A stretch of DNA of 6,448 nucleotides, taken from 2-12-FULL-43-11 sp035655355 (GTDB lineage: Bacteria > Patescibacteriota > Minisyncoccia > UBA6257 > Colwellbacteraceae). Numbering within the stretch: position 1 is the first letter of the stretch; every line of letters begins with the position of its first letter. Positions 1 through 6,032 of the stretch are shown piece after piece. Below the pieces are notes generated by a model. That model searched no databases. It was not told the origin of the DNA and saw only the letters and a list, made by a program, of their open reading frames with translations. The stretch lies in assembly GCA_035655355.1 (NCBI GenBank), contig DASRUQ010000020.1:1-6448 (forward strand), given 5' to 3'. A program made the position numbers and the translations under genes.

Positions 1-201
1 ATTCCCATCTGACACCGTGGCGCTGTTACTCCAAGCGGAGTTGGTATACGGATTAGTGGTGGCATTAACGACCTGCAAGGTCGGTCTGTCACCGGAAGCC
101 GTATTGAATTGGGCCGCGGCCAAAGCCACAGGGGCTAAGCTCAATAAAGCAGCCGCTCCAAGAGCGACAGCAGAGAACTTACCAATTAAATTTATCTTCA
201 T
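1..201 (-). CDS. Secreted protein with N-terminal signal peptide, partial (C-terminus beyond the window)
   Basis: The reading frame opens at an ATG at 201-199 and stays open to the window edge, giving 67 codons. The protein starts MKINLIGKFSAVALG, followed by an Ala/Leu-rich core and a Pro, then VALA-AA. This is a classic Sec signal peptide: basic n-region at residues 2-8, hydrophobic core at about 9-23, and likely signal peptidase I cleavage after Ala28 or Ala30. The mature part begins QFNTASGDRPTLQVVNAT and is rich in Asn, Thr and Ser. That fits an extracellular beta-sandwich type protein. The pattern of an RPTLQV stretch followed by a Trp about 15 residues on resembles N-termini I associate with secreted DUF11-like proteins of Patescibacteria, but this is recall and not a search. 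An in-frame TAA directly precedes the ATG, so this is the only possible ATG start. No Shine-Dalgarno is visible, and the upstream 25 bases are almost entirely A and T. Its function is unknown. Confidence 0.8.
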   Translation of the reverse strand, partial: MKINLIGKFSAVALGAAALLSLAPVALAAAQFNTASGDRPTLQVVNATTNPYTNSAWSNSATVSDGN

Positions 202-269
202 TTATTTTTTATTTATTTTTTGTGACTTTTTATCTTCGCTCACATTTAAAACTTCTATTTACCCTCCAA

Positions 270-275
270 ACTATA
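270..275 (-). promoter_or_regulatory. Possible -10 box for the secreted-protein gene
   Basis: Read on the minus strand this is TATAGT, matching five of six positions of the TATAAT consensus, about 70 bases before the ATG at 201. No good -35 hexamer is found at 16-18 bases upstream (the sequence there is CTCATC or similar), and the area is AT-rich, so chance occurrence is likely. It lies just downstream of the hairpin that may end the preceding transcript, which is a sensible place for a new promoter. Confidence 0.25.
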
Positions 276-296
276 TAAATAAAGGCCTTAAAGATG

Positions 297-318
297 AGGG
301 CAAACTTGCGCTTGCCCT
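297..318 (-). terminator. Hairpin with GCAA tetraloop, probable terminator of the proline-rich protein gene
   Basis: In minus-strand RNA the sequence AGGGCAAGC pairs with GUUUGCCCU (nine pairs, one of them G-U) around a GCAA loop, a stable GNRA tetraloop. It begins 34 bases after the stop codon of the gene ending at 352 and is followed by CAUCUUUAAGG and then a U/A-rich stretch, so the U-tract is weak and interrupted. Position and stem strength suggest a transcription terminator or a 3'-end-stabilising hairpin separating this gene from the secreted-protein gene. The poor U-tract keeps confidence moderate. Confidence 0.5.
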
Positions 319-351
319 ATCTCTCGTAGGTTAACCTGCCCATAGGTCCGT

Positions 352-849
352 CTAGTAAGACGGGTAGGGCTGAGGTCCTATGCCTGAAGTCGATCCTCCA
401 CTGTCGCTGTATGGAGCTCCGCCAATGGAACCGGAGTTGTAAGTCGTACCTGTCTGAGGCGTTGGGTTGCTGTAAGGCTGAGGCCCAATGTAAGACGGAT
501 TCGGCTGTGGCTGCGGTTGCGGCTGAGGTGGAGGAGCCGGAGGCGGCGTATAGAGCGGGATTGGATCGCTGTAAGGCGGAGGACCAATCCACGTCTGTGG
601 CGTCGGCTTAGGCTGCGGTACAGGCGTAGGCTTCGGTTTTGGCTTTGGCGTTATGACCGCCGTGTAATGCCCCCTGCACTTGCAGAGACAGTCTTGATCG
701 TAAGACTGAGTGACATCAGATATTGGTGAGTTAGTGTAGTTGTAAAGCCACCTAGCTCCCAAAAAAAGCATAAAAGCGAAGAAGACGAGAATGATACCTA
801 TGCAGGTCATCATAATGGTCTTGCGACCATCAATTTTAATGTTTTCCAT
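352..849 (-). CDS. Small single-pass membrane protein with CxCxC motif and proline-rich repeat tail
   Basis: This 165-residue protein matches no family I recognise. Residues 1-10 are a short charged N-terminus (K5, R9, K10). Residues 11-31 form one hydrophobic transmembrane helix, probably N-in and C-out. C16 within it is not in a lipobox. Residues 51-60 contain C54, C56 and C58 in a CLCKC cluster. Residues 68-84 alternate Pro with Lys, Thr, Val or Gln (PKPKPKPTPVPQPKPTP), like rigid wall-spanning spacers. Four related motifs follow: IGPPPYSD (88-95), IGPQPYSN (121-128), IGGAPYSD (142-149) and IGPQPYPS (157-164). Three PPP triplets (90-92, 102-104, 106-108) predict dependence on elongation factor P. 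The layout resembles the anchor and spacer of TonB without its C-terminal domain. In-frame TAA four codons upstream leaves ATG 849 as the only ATG that includes the whole transmembrane helix, although Met13 or Met14 cannot be formally excluded. A surface or cell-wall role is inference. Confidence 0.75.
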   Translation of the reverse strand: MENIKIDGRKTIMMTCIGIILVFFAFMLFLGARWLYNYTNSPISDVTQSYDQDCLCKCRGHYTAVITPKPKPKPTPVPQPKPTPQTWIGPPPYSDPIPLYTPPPAPPPQPQPQPQPNPSYIGPQPYSNPTPQTGTTYNSGSIGGAPYSDSGGSTSGIGPQPYPSY

Positions 850-937
850 AAGAATACATTAAGTGACCTACCTCAAGTACTCCCTGAAATAGGCCCCAAA
901 TAATTAAGCGAATAAACTAATAATTCGACCTAAACTA

Positions 938-973
938 AAATCGGGCCACTTTCAGGCACACTTGATCCGATTT
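938..973 (-). promoter_or_regulatory. Inverted repeat in the leader between leuS and the proline-rich protein gene
   Basis: AAATCGG at 938-944 is the exact reverse complement of CCGATTT at 967-973, with 22 bases between, within which GCC (945-947) can pair with GGC (955-957). In minus-strand RNA the closing arm is followed by UUUAGUUUAGG, moderately U-rich. It could end leuS transcription, or fold as a structure in the leader made from the promoter at 987-1015, since it starts only a few bases after the expected start site. The loop is long for an intrinsic terminator. Confidence 0.3.
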
Positions 974-986
974 AAAGAACAGGCTC

Positions 987-1015
987 AACCTATCATTTTT
1001 CAGCATTTTTGTCAA
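987..1015 (-). promoter_or_regulatory. Candidate sigma-70-type promoter for the proline-rich protein gene
   Basis: On the minus strand a perfect TTGACA (-35, 1015-1010) is followed by a 17-base spacer and TAGGTT (-10, 992-987, three of six consensus positions including the conserved TA start and final T). A TG lies one base ahead of the -10, as in extended -10 promoters. It sits just eight bases beyond the leuS stop codon and outside coding sequence. Predicted transcription would begin near 980, giving a leader of about 130 bases before the ATG at 849. This suggests the membrane-protein gene is transcribed independently of leuS. Confidence 0.55.
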
Positions 1016-1022
1016 TAGTAGC

Positions 1023-3473
1023 CTAGATAACCAGGTTAATGAGCCTGTTAGGAACGAAAACTATTTTAGTTATGTTTTTACCGCTTATGTACTTCTCTAC
1101 ACTCGGGTCTTTGAGCGTCAGCGCCACCGCTTCTTTTTCGGTTAAGCCGACGGAGGCTCTCACTTTAGCCCGGAACTTGCCGTTAACTTGCACCACCAAA
1201 TCAAAGTAATCTTCCTTAGATAACTTCTCGCTGTATTTAAGCCACTTCTCTTTATGAATAGTTTTTTTGTTCTTTAGCCGGCTCCAGAGTTCTTCGGTAA
1301 GATGGGGGGCAAAAGGAGCCAAGAGTTTCAGGAAAGATTCAAACTGCTTTTTAGTAATGGCCCCAGGATGTTTCTCAAAATCATTCAAAAGAATCATCAG
1401 AGTTGAAATGGCGGTGTTGTAGCTGAGAGATTCAATATCTTCTCCTACTTTTTTAATAGTTTTGTTAATTGATGCTTCAAGCGCGCCTTCGGCCTTCGAG
1501 GCGAACTTCTTAGTCTGGCCAATTACCCAGACTCTTTCCAAGAACCTGGTAGTACCTTTAACTCCACCGTCGCTGAAGTCTCCCCCATCTTCAAAAGGCC
1601 CGAGAAACATCAGATACATTCTGAGAGCATCCGCGCCAAAGTTCTTAATGTATTCGTCCGGGTTAACCACATTGCCTTTGGACTTGGACATTTTGCTGCC
1701 GTCTTTGATAATAAGGCCATGAGCCCTGAACTTAGGGAAAGGTTCTTCGAAATTAGTCAGCTTCATATCTTTAAAAACCATAGCCAGGAACCTGACATAT
1801 AAAAGATGCAGGACGGAATGCTCCGCTCCTCCGATGTACATATTCACCGGCAACCATTTCTTCGTAATATTCGGGTCCCAAGGGTTTTTACTTTCTTTAA
1901 CCGAAGGGTAGCGCAGATAGTACCAAGCTGAATCCAAGAAAGTGTCGGAAACATCCGTCTCGCGTCTGGCCATAGCATAACAGTTTGGGCACCTGACTTT
2001 ATAAAAAGACTCCACCGAGGCCAAGGGGGATTGATCTGTACCGGTAGGCCGGAAGTTCATAACGTAAGGCAACTTAACCGGCAGATTCTTTTCGGGTACA
2101 ACATACCAGCCCGGCATATCTTCCCTCTCGCCTAAACCCTGGCCCGCGCAGGCTTCGCAAAAAATCATCGGTATGGGCGGGCCCCAGTATCTTTGTCTGG
2201 AAATAAGCCAATCTCTTAATCTGTATTGTGTTTGTTTCTTCCCGCCGATTTCTTTTATTATGGCGTTTTTAGCGTGATCAGAAAACATCCCGTTAAACTT
2301 ATGAGAATTAATTAAATGCCCCGTTCCGGTATAAGCCTCTTTATGTTCACTACAAGCTTCGTTATGTTCTTTGGGACAAACGACAACGCGTATAGGAAGC
2401 TTAAACTTATGGGCGAATTCAAAATCCCTCTCGTCGTGAGCAGGTACGGCCATAATGGCTCCGGTGCCCACTCCCCCCAAAACATAGTCCGATATCCAGA
2501 CTGGAATTTTCTCACCGATTCCTGGGTTTACCGCCGATACGCCGGAAAAAATTCCGGTCTTTTCGGTTGTCTTCTCTATTGCGGTCAACGACCTGCGCGC
2601 GAGAGTGTCCGCGACATACTTTTTAACTTTTTCGTCCGCTTGCCAACCCGTATCGAGCCATAGTTTCGCGCGCTCGGGAGAAATAACCATAAACGTGGCA
2701 CCGAATATGGTATCAGGGCGTGTGGTAAATATTTCGAGCGAATGTTTGCCATTCTTCTGCCCTGGAATATCAATTAGCGGGAACGTGATTAAAGCTCCTT
2801 CTGATTTTCCTATCCAATTACGCTGGGCTATTTTTACTTTTTCTGACCAATCAATTTTATCCAAATTGTTCAGCAGCCTTTCCGAATAATCGGTAATCTT
2901 AAAAAACCACTGTTCTAAGTCTCTTTTAATAACTTCGCTGCTGCAGCGTTCGCACTTGCCATTAATAACCTGCTCATCTGCCAAGACAGTTTTGCACGAT
3001 GGGCACCAATTAACAGGTGACTTCTTGCGGTAAGCCAAACCGCGCCTGAACATTTGAGTGAAAATCCACTGTGTCCACTTATAGTAAGCCGGATCGTAAG
3101 TAGCCAGGGCCTCTTTCCAGGCAAAACCATTCCCAATAAGCTGGAGCTGGCGGTAAAAATTCTTTTGAGAAATCTTAGCCTGTTCGGCCGGGTGGCGGCC
3201 GATTTTAATAGCGTAGTTTTCGGAGTGAATGCCAAAACCGTCCAGGCCGATTGGTTCAAAAACATCGTAGCCCTGCATACGCTTAAAACGGCCATAAATA
3301 TCCGCACCCGTAAAAGCGTACATATTACCGACGTGCAGTCCCTCAGCCGAAGGGTACGGGAACATCATTAAATTGTAGAAAGGTTTTTTAGCCTTCTTAA
3401 AATCCGGCTCGTAGGTTTTTTTGGTGAGCCAGGTTTTTTGCCATTTCTTTTCTATCTTAGAAAAAGGATACAT
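1023..3473 (-). CDS. leuS: Leucyl-tRNA synthetase
   Basis: This cytoplasmic class I synthetase attaches leucine to tRNA-Leu using ATP. The 816 residues cover the full family layout. The Rossmann catalytic core has FPYPSAEGLHVGN at 38-50 (the HIGH motif is HVGN at 47-50, with Asn for the last His) and KMSKS at 594-598. A zinc knuckle has C157/C160/C174/C177. The CP1 editing domain spans about 225-410, with the Thr-rich TTRPDT at 250-255 and VPAHDERD at 343-350 holding the conserved Asp that positions mischarged amino acids, so proofreading looks intact. A second Cys set is C439/C442/C495/C498. The helical anticodon-binding domain lies at about 660-745, and a small C-terminal tRNA-elbow domain covers the last 60 residues. 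Length is slightly below the roughly 860 of E. coli. The ATG at 3473 puts the usual WQ-W motif near residue 11. No Shine-Dalgarno precedes it (upstream bases are TCCTACTAT). It stands alone between two intergenic gaps and is probably transcribed on its own. Confidence 0.97.
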   Translation of the reverse strand: MYPFSKIEKKWQKTWLTKKTYEPDFKKAKKPFYNLMMFPYPSAEGLHVGNMYAFTGADIYGRFKRMQGYDVFEPIGLDGFGIHSENYAIKIGRHPAEQAKISQKNFYRQLQLIGNGFAWKEALATYDPAYYKWTQWIFTQMFRRGLAYRKKSPVNWCPSCKTVLADEQVINGKCERCSSEVIKRDLEQWFFKITDYSERLLNNLDKIDWSEKVKIAQRNWIGKSEGALITFPLIDIPGQKNGKHSLEIFTTRPDTIFGATFMVISPERAKLWLDTGWQADEKVKKYVADTLARRSLTAIEKTTEKTGIFSGVSAVNPGIGEKIPVWISDYVLGGVGTGAIMAVPAHDERDFEFAHKFKLPIRVVVCPKEHNEACSEHKEAYTGTGHLINSHKFNGMFSDHAKNAIIKEIGGKKQTQYRLRDWLISRQRYWGPPIPMIFCEACAGQGLGEREDMPGWYVVPEKNLPVKLPYVMNFRPTGTDQSPLASVESFYKVRCPNCYAMARRETDVSDTFLDSAWYYLRYPSVKESKNPWDPNITKKWLPVNMYIGGAEHSVLHLLYVRFLAMVFKDMKLTNFEEPFPKFRAHGLIIKDGSKMSKSKGNVVNPDEYIKNFGADALRMYLMFLGPFEDGGDFSDGGVKGTTRFLERVWVIGQTKKFASKAEGALEASINKTIKKVGEDIESLSYNTAISTLMILLNDFEKHPGAITKKQFESFLKLLAPFAPHLTEELWSRLKNKKTIHKEKWLKYSEKLSKEDYFDLVVQVNGKFRAKVRASVGLTEKEAVALTLKDPSVEKYISGKNITKIVFVPNRLINLVI

Positions 3474-3504
3474 ATAGTAGGATTCTACAATTTTTAATTT
3501 CTAA

Positions 3505-3538
3505 TTACTAATTGCCTTAATCGGCCTAATCAAATATA
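3505..3538 (-). promoter_or_regulatory. Possible promoter region for leuS
   Basis: Two overlapping weak candidates exist on the minus strand. One is TTGATT (3533-3528), 17 bases, then TAGTAA (3510-3505). The other uses TATATT (3538-3533) as a -10 with no good -35. Both would give a leader shorter than about 55 bases. The region is very AT-rich, so either match may be chance, but a promoter somewhere here is expected because leuS is 200 bases from the preceding gene. Confidence 0.25.
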
Positions 3539-3574
3539 AAATGTAATTATTTTGTTTGTATCCACAGCATGGGA

Positions 3575-3594
3575 TGGTTTCATTAATGAAACCA
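3575..3594 (-). repeat. Perfect 20-bp palindrome upstream of leuS
   Basis: TGGTTTCATTAATGAAACCA reads identically on both strands. As RNA it would form an eight-pair stem with a UUAA loop. Neither strand has a U-tract immediately after it, so it is a poor intrinsic terminator. Its position, about 100 bases before the leuS ATG and upstream of the likely promoter elements, fits a binding site for a dimeric DNA-binding protein, though a tatD 3'-end hairpin is possible. It is symmetric, so the strand given only reflects the neighbouring genes. Confidence 0.55.
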
Positions 3595-3648
3595 AGGTTA
3601 GATTTTAATATTAATCATTTATTTTTATTCTTTGTATCACAGAGAGTC

Positions 3649-3672
3649 ATTTCGAACTTTACACCACGAAAT
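3649..3672 (-). repeat. Short inverted repeat right after the tatD stop codon
   Basis: ATTTCG (3649-3654) and CGAAAT (3667-3672) are exact reverse complements separated by 12 bases, beginning two bases beyond the tatD stop. In minus-strand RNA it would be a six-pair hairpin, with no U-tract after it. It may protect the 3' end of the tatD transcript or belong to a dispersed repeat family. A six-base stem can easily be chance. Confidence 0.25.
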
Positions 3673-3673
3673 T

Positions 3674-4516
3674 TTATATATTAATCTTCAATACTTTTTT
3701 TGCGTTGGCGGTGGTTTTTAGAGCCGCAGTTTCCTCGGTAACACCCAAAATCTCGCTGACCGCTTTAGCGGTATTACTAAGATAAGATGGTTCATTGCGC
3801 TTGCCCCTGAAAGGGATCGGTGTTACATAGGGCGCATCTGTTTCCAAAACAATTCTATCTAAGCCGATTTTTTTAATAGCTGCGTCATAATCTCTGGTAA
3901 AAGTCGTGACTCCCCCAAAAGAGAAATAAAACCCGAGCTTCATTAATTCGGCGGCGTCCTCCGGAGTACCGGTAAAAAAATGAATGATGCCGGGCAGGTC
4001 GTTAAGTTTGTTTTTATTTTTAATTAGACAATCAATTAGGTCCCTGAAAGCATTACGGCAATGGATCATCAGCGGTTTTTTTAGCTCAAAACTAAGTTTT
4101 ATCTGAGACTCAAAGGCTTCCAGTTGTTTAACACGGGAAGATTCCTCTAGGCGGTAGTAATCCAAACCGCACTCGCCTATCGCCAGGACCTTAGGGTCGG
4201 CTCCCAGTTTCTTATAAAACTCGTAGTCAAATATTTCTCCGCGGCTCGTAAAATCTTTAGCCGTTTCTCCCCCACCGAGTTCTTGACTATCGTGGTAAGA
4301 CTTTTCGGTATGAATGGGGTGCAAACCGATAGTGGCATAAACACCTTCTTTATAAAGATTCGCTACTTCTACGGCTTTGGCAGATGTGTCTTGTTGAGTA
4401 CCTACGTTAATAAGCCAAGTGTCTGACTTAAGCGACCTATCAATAACCTCAGTCATATCCGAGTCGTAGGCGGCAAACTGAACATGAGTGTGAACGTCTA
4501 TTAATTTAGGCTTCAT
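3674..4516 (-). CDS. tatD: TatD family metal-dependent hydrolase/DNase
   Basis: This is a 280-residue cytoplasmic TIM-barrel enzyme of the amidohydrolase-like TatD family. Characterised members use two divalent metals for 3'-5' exonuclease or AP-endonuclease activity on DNA. All metal ligands are present: HTH at 9-11 (H9, H11), E115 in IGECGLDYY, H152 in MIHCR, H179 in IIHFFTG, and D227 in LETDAPY. The substrate-side segment TPIPFRGKRNEPSYL is typical. The protein is somewhat longer than the usual 255-265 residues because of a loop insertion at about 71-99. Function cannot be narrowed beyond the family, and the old name for a twin-arginine translocation role should not be applied. The gene lies 24 bases downstream of metG, a pairing also seen in Bacillus (metS-yabD), and is probably cotranscribed with it. 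The ATG at 4516 places the first strand (KLIDVHTH) directly at the N-terminus, as expected. There is no clear Shine-Dalgarno. Confidence 0.95.
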   Translation of the reverse strand: MKPKLIDVHTHVQFAAYDSDMTEVIDRSLKSDTWLINVGTQQDTSAKAVEVANLYKEGVYATIGLHPIHTEKSYHDSQELGGGETAKDFTSRGEIFDYEFYKKLGADPKVLAIGECGLDYYRLEESSRVKQLEAFESQIKLSFELKKPLMIHCRNAFRDLIDCLIKNKNKLNDLPGIIHFFTGTPEDAAELMKLGFYFSFGGVTTFTRDYDAAIKKIGLDRIVLETDAPYVTPIPFRGKRNEPSYLSNTAKAVSEILGVTEETAALKTTANAKKVLKINI

Positions 4517-4540
4517 TAACTTAGTCTAATTTAGTTTAGT

Positions 4541-6001
4541 TTAATCCCTGCGAAGGAATAAAGGTTTCTCCGGAACTGCGTTCTTACCCACCAGGTTCTG
4601 AATATGCTCCGAAGTTTCCGGTAAGAAAGGCTCTAGAATAACTGCAATTCTCCACAGTCCCTCAACGAGCGTGGCCACAACTTTTTTAGCTTCGGCTTCG
4701 TCTTGCTTGATAAGATGGAAAGGTTTTTTTACTCCGATATAAGCGTCCAGATTCTGGATCTCTGACCAAACTTCGTCCAAGGCTCTGTTGTAATCATATT
4801 TTTCAAGATGGTCAAAAATAGAAGCAGCCCAATCGCTCTCCAGTATTTCTTCACGACTGGCGAGGTTGGCGGTCACGCCGTAGTCTGAAGACATTTTCAT
4901 AATACGGCTCACTAAATTACCCAAGCCATTGGCCAGATTGGCGTTGTAAGCTTCCTTAAACTTTGTAACAGTGAATTCGCTATCTTCAAAAGGATGGATG
5001 TGGCGGAGTAAAAAGTAACGCAAGGCATCTGTGCTGTACTGCTCCACCACTTCATAGGGGTCAATGACATTACCCAGACTCTTGGACATTTTTATGCCCC
5101 CCTCCCCGACTATGAAACCATGAATGATGATTTGTTTGGAGGGCTGGAGCCCTGCCGAAAATAACATCGCCTGCCACATAACGGCTTGCTGCCTCACTTG
5201 GTCTTTGCCGGCGAACTGAACTACCGGCCAATATCTGGCGAATTTCTCCATGTCTTTCGGCCAGCCAATAGTAGAAACGTAATTAATAAGGGCATCAAAC
5301 CAAACGTACATAACGTGAGCATCGTCCTCCGGCACTGATATGCCCCAGGGCATTTTATCCTTCAGGCGGGAAATACTGAAGTCCTGTAGCCCATCACGCT
5401 CTATAAGGGACTTCATTTCGTTAAGCCTGAAGTTGGGCACTACAAAGTCAGGGCGGTCGGTGTAAAGTTTAACCAAGTCGTTCTGATATTTGGAAAGTTT
5501 AAAAAAATAATTCTCTTCCTCTCTATCCTCTACTTCCATTTTGGGATGAAGCGGACATTTGCCGTTAATCAGCTCAGAATCGGTTTTTTCCAATTCACAG
5601 CCAACGCAATATCTTATTTTATAGAACTTCTTATAGATATCTCCCTTGCCGAGACAAATTCTCCAGAAGGCTCTCGCGGCTTCTTTGTGATCGGGATCGG
5701 TGGTACGGATAAACCTGTCGTAGGAAAAATTAAGTATCCTTTTTAAGGCATCAAAGGTAGCCGCGTATTCATCGGCGTAAGCCTGGGGGTCTTTACCTTC
5801 CTCTATGGCTTTCTTATAAATCTTTTGGCCATGTTCGTCCGTGCCGAAATTCAGTATGACGTCGTAGCCTTGAAGCCTTTTGTAGCGGGCGATGGTATCG
5901 GCCTGCACAAACTCCAGAGCATGCCCGATGTGCGGACGGTCGTTAACATACGGCAAAGTTGTCGTCAGATAATAGCTCGATTTCCCGGAGTTATGATTCA
6001 T
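4541..6001 (-). CDS. metG: Methionyl-tRNA synthetase (short core form)
   Basis: This class I synthetase makes Met-tRNA for both initiation and elongation in the cytoplasm. Its 486 residues begin with YYLTTTLPYVNDRPHIGHAL, with the HIGH motif at 24-27. FGTDEHGQKI at 52-61 is the typical MetRS strand. A single zinc knuckle is formed by C132, C135, C149 and probably H152 (CxxC plus CPLH). WFDALINYVS (234-243) and KMSKS (304-308) complete the catalytic core, followed by an alpha-helical anticodon domain at about 345-470. The protein stops there, so the C-terminal OB-fold tRNA-binding domain of the longer bacterial enzymes is absent. Within GKDQVRQQAVMWQAML (265-280), Gln271 and Gln272 occupy the positions of E. 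coli Phe300 and His301 in the methionine pocket, while W276 matches Trp305. The start is 18 bases after the upstream permease stop, which implies cotranscription, and no Shine-Dalgarno is visible. Confidence 0.97.
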   Translation of the reverse strand: MNHNSGKSSYYLTTTLPYVNDRPHIGHALEFVQADTIARYKRLQGYDVILNFGTDEHGQKIYKKAIEEGKDPQAYADEYAATFDALKRILNFSYDRFIRTTDPDHKEAARAFWRICLGKGDIYKKFYKIRYCVGCELEKTDSELINGKCPLHPKMEVEDREEENYFFKLSKYQNDLVKLYTDRPDFVVPNFRLNEMKSLIERDGLQDFSISRLKDKMPWGISVPEDDAHVMYVWFDALINYVSTIGWPKDMEKFARYWPVVQFAGKDQVRQQAVMWQAMLFSAGLQPSKQIIIHGFIVGEGGIKMSKSLGNVIDPYEVVEQYSTDALRYFLLRHIHPFEDSEFTVTKFKEAYNANLANGLGNLVSRIMKMSSDYGVTANLASREEILESDWAASIFDHLEKYDYNRALDEVWSEIQNLDAYIGVKKPFHLIKQDEAEAKKVVATLVEGLWRIAVILEPFLPETSEHIQNLVGKNAVPEKPLFLRRD

Positions 6002-6018
6002 ATGTAATAATCGCTGGC

Positions 6019-6032
6019 CTTAGACGTCTAAG
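6019..6032. repeat. 14-bp perfect palindrome over the permease stop codon
   Basis: CTTAGACGTCTAAG is a perfect palindrome covering the last codons and stop (TAA, 6022-6020) of the permease gene, 18 bases before the metG start. It could fold into a small stem in the intercistronic mRNA or be a protein-binding site, but it is also constrained by coding sequence. Its role is unknown. Confidence 0.3.

Noticed and set aside
17..334. A plus-strand frame opposite the secreted-protein start
   Set aside because: It is antisense to a clear signal-peptide gene and its second half runs through the AT-rich intergenic region, giving a low-complexity Phe/Ile/Leu stretch that is not a believable protein.
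317..611. Several open frames on both strands across the proline-rich coding region
   Set aside because: They are by-products of the GC-rich proline codons in the 352-849 gene. Their products are compositionally biased and show no domain, while the chosen frame has a coherent membrane helix, linker and repeats.
2316..2663. Plus-strand frames of 94-115 codons inside leuS
   Set aside because: They lie fully within the leuS catalytic and editing domains, have no recognisable motif, and are typical shadows of a long gene.
3474..3673. T-box or other tRNA-sensing leader before leuS
   Set aside because: No T-box consensus, specifier loop layout or antiterminator with a U-tract could be seen, and the gap is too short for a complete T-box with terminator. 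Only a simple palindrome is present.
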